Origin: Chlorobiales bacterium
Lineage (GTDB): Bacteria; Bacteroidota; Chlorobiia; Chlorobiales; Chlorobiaceae
Direction of reading: 5' to 3'
Length of the DNA stretch: 9,669 nt
Assembly: GCA_022360415.1 (NCBI GenBank)
Contig: JAKSDB010000195.1
Location: forward strand, 1-9,669
Below, piece by piece: positions 6,405 to 9,669 of the stretch (its first letter is position 1; every line of letters starts with the position of its first letter). A program made the translations under genes and the position numbers. The notes below the pieces were generated by a model that did not search any database, was not told the origin of the DNA, and saw nothing but the letters and a program-made list of their open reading frames with translations.

Positions 6405-6505
6405 AATATTTTCTCTTTTGCTTCAAGGTATTTTTCTTTAACAGCATGTGCAATAAAAGGACTCTTTTCAAGTATTTCTTCTTCGAAGAAAGATACTGGA
6501 ATAAT
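6392..6505 (-). pseudogene. open C-terminal-like reading frame upstream of the antitoxin, possible gene relic
   Basis: A 37-residue open frame with no start codon runs from a TGA at 6508 to a TGA at 6392. It contains FFEEEILEKSPFIAHAVKEK and ends YLEAKEKILWKH, and overlaps the antitoxin start by 13 nt. Composition and amphipathic pattern look like a real helical C-terminus rather than random translation. It may be the tail of a gene lost when the neighbouring GC-rich block joined this AT-rich island. The family is not recognised, and this could still be leader DNA of the toxin-antitoxin operon. Confidence 0.3.
6471..6497. promoter_or_regulatory. palindrome upstream of the toxin-antitoxin pair, possible operator
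   Basis: A perfect 12-bp palindrome TTCTTCGAAGAA (6479-6490) is extended by imperfect arms AGTAT and ATACT. It lies about 75-95 nt upstream of the antitoxin ATG. Autoregulated toxin-antitoxin operons usually carry palindromic operators, but the distance is rather long, no -10/-35 pair is obvious, and the possible relic frame overlaps it. Confidence 0.3.
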
Positions 6506-6547
6506 TCACTTTCACCCAAGCACGAGTGCAACTTACAGCCTCCCCCC

Positions 6548-7153
6548 CTACGCAAGCTTCTTGCCAAGCCTGAACGCTTTGACGAAATAACTCTCGACTC
6601 CTCTATGCTCGATATCTCCGGCATATAACTCGCCCACCACATTCGCGTTCAATGAGTCGTGAATAACCCCTTTTATCTGTTCGGTTGCCCAGTTGCAGGT
6701 TCTTTTATAAAGTGGCGGCACAATGCCAGATGTGACGATGATAAGTGCATTCCGTTTCTTGTCCGACCTCGGGACCGGGCAACCCTTGATTGTCAGGATG
6801 TTCTTTTCAGGCTTTGCGAAGGTCCAGCATATTCTTTCGAGAAATGCCATCATGAGCGCTGTCGCATAGCCCATATGCACCGGGGAACCGAAAATCAACA
6901 GGTCAGAGTCGAGCACTTCCTGTTTGATAGCGTCCATATCATCATGAATTGAACACTCGGCAACCGGCCCGCTTGTCTTGCTTTCCCGGCAGACAAGACA
7001 GTTCCTGCAAAACTGAATATTGTGCTCGCCCAGGTTGATCTTGACCACCTTCGTGTCGGGGGCTACCGAGAGACAGCCCTCTACAGCCTTGTCAACGAGC
7101 TTGTCGGTTGCCTTGCCCTTGCGGGGACTGCCTACTATTGCGAGAAGTTTCAT
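6548..7153 (-). CDS. flavodoxin-fold NAD(P)H-dependent FMN reductase-like flavoprotein
   Basis: This 201-residue flavodoxin-like protein is predicted to bind FMN and pass reducing equivalents from NAD(P)H or an iron-sulfur donor. The start MKLLAIVGSPRKGKATDKLV has the phosphate-binding loop GSPRKGKAT at 8-16. FGSPVHMGYATALMMAFLER at 88-107 is the second FMN-contacting loop. A cysteine cluster CRNCLVC then C (Cys49, 52, 55, 67), followed by DDMDAI, resembles the cluster segment of iron-sulfur flavoproteins, although the last spacing (11 residues) is longer than the usual 4-7. The frame is open further upstream to 7318, but ATG 7153 begins the canonical fold and has a strong GGGGAG site 6 nt before it. 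The gene lies 11 nt after the Old Yellow Enzyme stop, so a shared flavin-redox role is likely. The substrate is unknown. Confidence 0.85.
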   Translation of the reverse strand: MKLLAIVGSPRKGKATDKLVDKAVEGCLSVAPDTKVVKINLGEHNIQFCRNCLVCRESKTSGPVAECSIHDDMDAIKQEVLDSDLLIFGSPVHMGYATALMMAFLERICWTFAKPEKNILTIKGCPVPRSDKKRNALIIVTSGIVPPLYKRTCNWATEQIKGVIHDSLNANVVGELYAGDIEHRGVESYFVKAFRLGKKLA

Positions 7154-7159
7154 AGGATT

Positions 7160-7165
7160 CTCCCC
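7160..7165 (-). promoter_or_regulatory. Shine-Dalgarno sequence of the flavoprotein gene, overlapping the preceding stop
   Basis: GGGGAG begins on the last base of the TAG stop (7167-7165) of the ene-reductase gene and lies 6 nt before ATG 7153. It fixes the start and indicates coupled translation of the two flavoenzymes. Confidence 0.75.
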
Positions 7166-8244
7166 TACCCCTCCAACGTCGGGTAGTCGATATAACCTTT
7201 CGGGCCGGGGGAATACGCGGTGCTCATGTCCGGTTCGTTCAGAGGTGCGCCGGTTTTCCACCGCTCCACAAGGTCGGGATTGGCGAGGAAAGGGCGCCCG
7301 ACCGCTATGAGGTCGCACTTGCCTGCCGCGAGATCGCTTTCGGCTTGTTCTGCATCGTAACCTCCGGAGAGAATCAATGTACCCTTGAACTCCCTGCGGA
7401 ATGTCTCCTTGATGGAATCGGGCACTACCGGGGCGCCCATCGAGGAGTGATCGACAAGATGAATGTAGGCGAGTCCTGTCTTGTTGAGCTCTTGGGCAAG
7501 ATAGGCGTACTCCTCCTCCATCGCATCGTAAAGCGGCATATCGTTGAACACGCCGAACGGTGACAGCCGGATACCGACCCTTTCCCTGCCGATGGCGCCG
7601 GCAACAGCTTCGACAACTTCCAGCATGAAGCGCGCACGGTTCTCTATCGTACCGCCGTAACCGTCGGTGCGCAGGTTGGTATTGGGGCGAATGAACTGTT
7701 CGATCAGGTAGCCGTTCGCACCGTGCAGCTCGACACCGTCAAAACCCACGATAAAGGCGCTCCGTGAAGCCTGGGCATACTCTTCTATGGTTGCCCTGAT
7801 ATCCTCTTCGCTCATTTCCCCTGGAACAGGATAGGATTGCATGCCTTCATTGTCCGTATACATTTCACCGGAAGCTGCGACTGCCGACGGTGCGATGATG
7901 CGCGCGCCCTCCGGCATGTTGAGGCGATGAGCAATGCGTCCGCAGTGCATGAGTTGCAGGAATATTTTAGAACCCTTCCTGTGCACGGCTCCTGTCACGG
8001 CTTTCCACCCTTCTGTCTGGGCACAGGAAAAAACTCCCGGTATGCGCGGGTAGCCCAGACCGTTCGGCGAGGGAGAGGTACCTTCGGTAATAATGAGCCC
8101 GGCGGTGCTGCGCTGCTCGTAGTACTCCACCATAAGTTCGTTCGGAACGTTGCCGGCTGCACGGCTGCGGGTCATCGGCGCCATGACCAGATGGTTCCGG
8201 AGTGTCAAAGGTCCGAGGTTTGCCGGAGAAAACAGTACATTCAT
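7165..8244 (-). CDS. Old Yellow Enzyme family ene-reductase (NemA/XenB-like)
   Basis: This 359-residue FMN-dependent enzyme of the classical Old Yellow Enzyme branch reduces activated C=C bonds, and in relatives nitrate esters or nitroaromatics, using NAD(P)H. It is a TIM barrel throughout. It opens LFSPANLGPLTLRNHLVMAP, with MTRSRA at 24-29 (Thr25 modulates FMN). FLQLMHCGR is at 95-103, and VELHGANGYLIEQFIRP at 171-187 carries the substrate-binding His174/Asn177 pair. NLRTDGYGGTIENRARF follows at 190-206, then GIRLSPFG at 224-231, and LILSGGY and GRPFLANPDL at the phosphate site (Arg317). Length matches the family's 350-370. ATG 8244 has GGA about 9 nt upstream. It follows the membrane protein gene by 48 nt and precedes the flavoprotein by 11 nt. 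The physiological substrate is not evident; detoxification of electrophiles is the usual guess. Confidence 0.93.
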   Translation of the reverse strand: MNVLFSPANLGPLTLRNHLVMAPMTRSRAAGNVPNELMVEYYEQRSTAGLIITEGTSPSPNGLGYPRIPGVFSCAQTEGWKAVTGAVHRKGSKIFLQLMHCGRIAHRLNMPEGARIIAPSAVAASGEMYTDNEGMQSYPVPGEMSEEDIRATIEEYAQASRSAFIVGFDGVELHGANGYLIEQFIRPNTNLRTDGYGGTIENRARFMLEVVEAVAGAIGRERVGIRLSPFGVFNDMPLYDAMEEEYAYLAQELNKTGLAYIHLVDHSSMGAPVVPDSIKETFRREFKGTLILSGGYDAEQAESDLAAGKCDLIAVGRPFLANPDLVERWKTGAPLNEPDMSTAYSPGPKGYIDYPTLEG

Positions 8245-8292
8245 TGTTTTTCCAAAAAAAGTTTACGAACCCCCCTGCCAGCTGAGGGCTGC

Positions 8293-8796
8293 CTACCCGC
8301 CTTTCCTTGCCTGGCTCTTCAGCCACCAGACAGTGCAGATCCCTCCCAGGCCGGCGACCGGGGCATAGAAAACCGCTGTAACGAAAATGTTCACAAAAAA
8401 AACAGGAAAGCTTATCTCTACCGGGGCCTGAAGCATCTCCTGGTACTGGGTTATAAGCATATCATCTTCAGGAGAAACACCCCTCATCCATTCGAGCAAG
8501 GCAGTGAACTCCTCTTTTCCCGGCCTATACTGAAAAAACGTTATCAGGAAGTAGTGAGCGGCTACGGTTACGGCACTTCCCGCGATACCAGCAAGGCTCG
8601 AGAAAACAAAGGCCTCGGAGATGGTGAGCCTCGTCTGGCACTTGATGATATAAGAGTAAGCCGCTACCGCTCCCCCGATAATGATACCGGAGAGTAGAAA
8701 AATATTGATCAGCACCAGGTAAGGCACCGTAGTCGACGCAAGTATACATATCGCTCCGATGCCGATCGATTTGAGCCTTTCTTCCGAGCAGTTCAC
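8293..8796 (-). CDS. four-TM membrane protein linked to dapB, function unknown
   Basis: This 167-residue hydrophobic protein, numbered from the GTG start, has four likely transmembrane helices at about 10-30, 31-52, 62-88 and 130-157. A 40-residue polar loop (KEEFTALLEWMRGVSPEDDM region, about 94-125) lies between the third and fourth helices. It ends in a basic tail SQARKGG. I do not recognise a named family; the Gly/Ala-rich helices and small size recall conserved membrane proteins of the green sulfur bacteria. The frame is open upstream to an ATG at 8868, which would overlap dapB by 71 nt. I prefer GTG 8796, 1 nt after the dapB stop with GAGG upstream inside dapB, since the extra residues read like an out-of-frame shadow of the dapB end. 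This spacing implies co-transcription with dapB; a link to lysine or peptidoglycan precursors is only positional. Confidence 0.7.
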   Translation of the reverse strand: MNCSEERLKSIGIGAICILASTTVPYLVLINIFLLSGIIIGGAVAAYSYIIKCQTRLTISEAFVFSSLAGIAGSAVTVAAHYFLITFFQYRPGKEEFTALLEWMRGVSPEDDMLITQYQEMLQAPVEISFPVFFVNIFVTAVFYAPVAGLGGICTVWWLKSQARKGG

Positions 8797-8797
8797 T

Positions 8798-9544
8798 TCA
8801 ACCAAGGACCTCGTCAAGAAAATCATCCATGGTATAAAAACCGGGCCGGGAAACATGCTTTTCAGCAAGCCACTCGCCGGCCTTCACGGCACCTCCTGCA
8901 AAACCTCTGCGGTTTCTGGCCGTGTGGGATATTACGATATCGTCAAACTCCGAATTGATAAAGGCCGAATGCTGCCCGAAAACCGATCCGAGCCGTATTG
9001 CCGCGACCTGCAATTCCTCCGGGCCGATTTTTTTCCAGGTCGAGAGCTGGCTGATGATGGTCTTTTTACGGGCGTTGGCTTCGAGGATCATCTCCGCCGC
9101 CTTGAGCGCCGTTCCGCTTGGAAAATCCACCTTGGCGGTATGATGCTGCTCTGAAAAGGCAATATCGAAGTCATCGAAAGGCGCGATCATGCGAGCAGCC
9201 TCGCGCACGGTACGGAGAAAGATGTTGACCCCAAGTGAAAAGTTTGCCGAGTACAGTATCGAGGTCCCGGCTTTTTCCACCATTTTTCTGACTTCCGGCA
9301 TATCAGCGTCCCAGCCCGTTGTACCAACGACGACAGGCACTTTCGATGCAAGCATTGCCGGAAGGTTGGAAAGAAAAGCATCCCGGACGGTAAAATCTAT
9401 AATAACATCACTTCCGGTAAAACTCTTTTCCGTAATAGACGCATCGACATCGAGAACCCTATGGACTTCATGTTCACCGGAGTCCTCCAGTATACCGGCG
9501 ACCTGTTGTCCCATTTTCCCATATCCAACAAGTGCGTACTTCAT
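8798..9544 (-). CDS. dapB: 4-hydroxy-tetrahydrodipicolinate reductase
   Basis: This 248-residue enzyme reduces the product of DapA with NAD(P)H to tetrahydrodipicolinate, a precursor of diaminopimelate and lysine, in the cytoplasm. The N-terminal dinucleotide fold starts MKYALVGYGKMGQQVAGILE with the G-x-G-x-M-G pattern at 7-12. VVVGTTGW (71-78) and YSANFSLGVNIF (98-109) contact the cofactor. The catalytic segment EQHHTAKVDFPSGTALKAAE (132-151) contains His134/His135, Lys138 and the SGTA substrate loop. It ends with HTARNRRGFAGGAVKAGEWL, typical of the family. Length is slightly under the usual 250-270. I chose ATG 9544: the 6-residue extension to a TTG at 9562 would be encoded by a low-complexity repeat and removes nothing from the fold. 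No Shine-Dalgarno sequence is visible, because the repeat occupies the leader. It heads a probable operon with the four-TM, Old Yellow Enzyme and flavoprotein genes. Confidence 0.95.
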   Translation of the reverse strand: MKYALVGYGKMGQQVAGILEDSGEHEVHRVLDVDASITEKSFTGSDVIIDFTVRDAFLSNLPAMLASKVPVVVGTTGWDADMPEVRKMVEKAGTSILYSANFSLGVNIFLRTVREAARMIAPFDDFDIAFSEQHHTAKVDFPSGTALKAAEMILEANARKKTIISQLSTWKKIGPEELQVAAIRLGSVFGQHSAFINSEFDDIVISHTARNRRGFAGGAVKAGEWLAEKHVSRPGFYTMDDFLDEVLG

Positions 9545-9546
9545 GA

Positions 9547-9576
9547 AAAAGTCAAAATTCAAAAGTTAAAAGTCAA
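9547..9576 (-). repeat. low-complexity AAGTCAAAA repeat just upstream of dapB
   Basis: On the + strand AAGTCAAAATTCAAAAGTTA is followed by AAAGTCAAAA, so AAGTCAAAA occurs twice with degenerate copies between. The element ends 2-3 nt before the dapB ATG and takes the place of a normal ribosome-binding leader. Similar short A/T-rich filler is familiar from intergenic regions of Chlorobi and Bacteroidetes genomes. Confidence 0.6.
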
Positions 9577-9630
9577 AATGGCTTGATCTAGTCATTGAAC
9601 CATCCAGCACCCCAGAGAGTTCAGCCAAAT

Positions 9631-9669
9631 CTAAAACTTTAAACTGACACTGACAGAAGGATAGGGTTC
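9631..9669 (-). CDS. C-terminal end of a probable outer-membrane beta-barrel protein (partial)
   Basis: The last 12 codons before a TAG at 9633-9631 read EPYPSVSVSLKF. Alternating small/polar and hydrophobic residues ending in a terminal phenylalanine are the signature of the last strand of outer-membrane barrels recognised by the BAM complex (porins, TonB-dependent receptors). Only this tail is in the window, so the family cannot be named. The gene would lie upstream of dapB on the same strand, about 86 nt away. Confidence 0.4.
   Translation of the reverse strand, partial: EPYPSVSVSLKF

Noticed and set aside
7154..7318. N-terminal extension of the flavoprotein up to 7318
   Set aside because: It would overlap the ene-reductase end out of frame, and the strong ribosome-binding site before ATG 7153 fixes the start.
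8245..8292. Possible terminator between the four-TM protein and the ene-reductase genes
   Set aside because: The CCCT/AGGG stem is only 4 bp and the T-run is 12 nt further on, so read-through is more likely.
7837..8697. 286-codon open frame on the + strand
   Set aside because: It lies antisense to the ene-reductase and the four-TM protein, has no recognisable motif and is Cys/Arg/His-rich as expected of a shadow frame in GC-rich DNA.
9545..9562. TTG start of dapB at 9562
   Set aside because: The extra residues are encoded by a low-complexity repeat and precede the canonical start of the dinucleotide-binding fold.
9581..9620. TGAAC/GTTCA hairpin downstream of the barrel-protein tail
   Set aside because: It has only a 5-bp stem with an 18-nt unpaired loop, indistinguishable from chance.

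Overview
The window reads as a piece of a bacterial chromosome, most likely from a green sulfur bacterium (Chlorobi, Chlorobium/Prosthecochloris type). This is an inference. It rests on the overall look of the dihydrodipicolinate reductase and of the dapB-linked membrane protein, on an MenE-type menaquinone enzyme, and on short low-complexity repeats at both ends (an 8-bp TTCAACAA unit and an AAGTCAAAA unit). No rRNA, tRNA, CRISPR array or complete insertion sequence is visible.

Layout. Left edge, + strand: a 5'-truncated o-succinylbenzoate-CoA ligase (menE, up to 1073) with an 8-bp tandem repeat inside its reading frame. Next comes a four-helix-bundle protein of the 23S rRNA intervening-sequence type (1144-1701), flanked on both sides by related short repeats. 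From about 1890 onward every recognised gene is on the - strand. The segment from about 1700 to 6540 is clearly AT-rich and looks like an accessory island. Read in the direction of transcription it holds a ParE-type toxin-antitoxin pair (6404-5950), a two-TM coiled-coil protein resembling DUF6161 (5861-4698), and a tight pair made of a B12-binding-domain/radical SAM protein (4423-3137) and a membrane-anchored helical-repeat protein (3134-1890). Two short stretches, 4377-4600 and 6392-6505, look like worn gene remnants.

The right part (6548-9544) is GC-richer and compact. dapB (lysine/diaminopimelate synthesis) is followed 1 nt later by a four-TM protein, then by an Old Yellow Enzyme ene-reductase, and 11 nt after that by a small flavoprotein reductase. 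All four are on the - strand and could be one transcript. The last 39 bases appear to be the very C-terminus of an outer-membrane beta-barrel protein.

Functional links. The Old Yellow Enzyme and the flavodoxin-fold protein plausibly act together in flavin-dependent reductions. The toxin and antitoxin form a translationally coupled pair. The radical SAM and helical-repeat genes are 2 nt apart and probably co-translated; I do not recognise their joint function, and this pair is the best candidate for an undescribed system here. Assignments rest on reading motifs by eye; no database search was possible.
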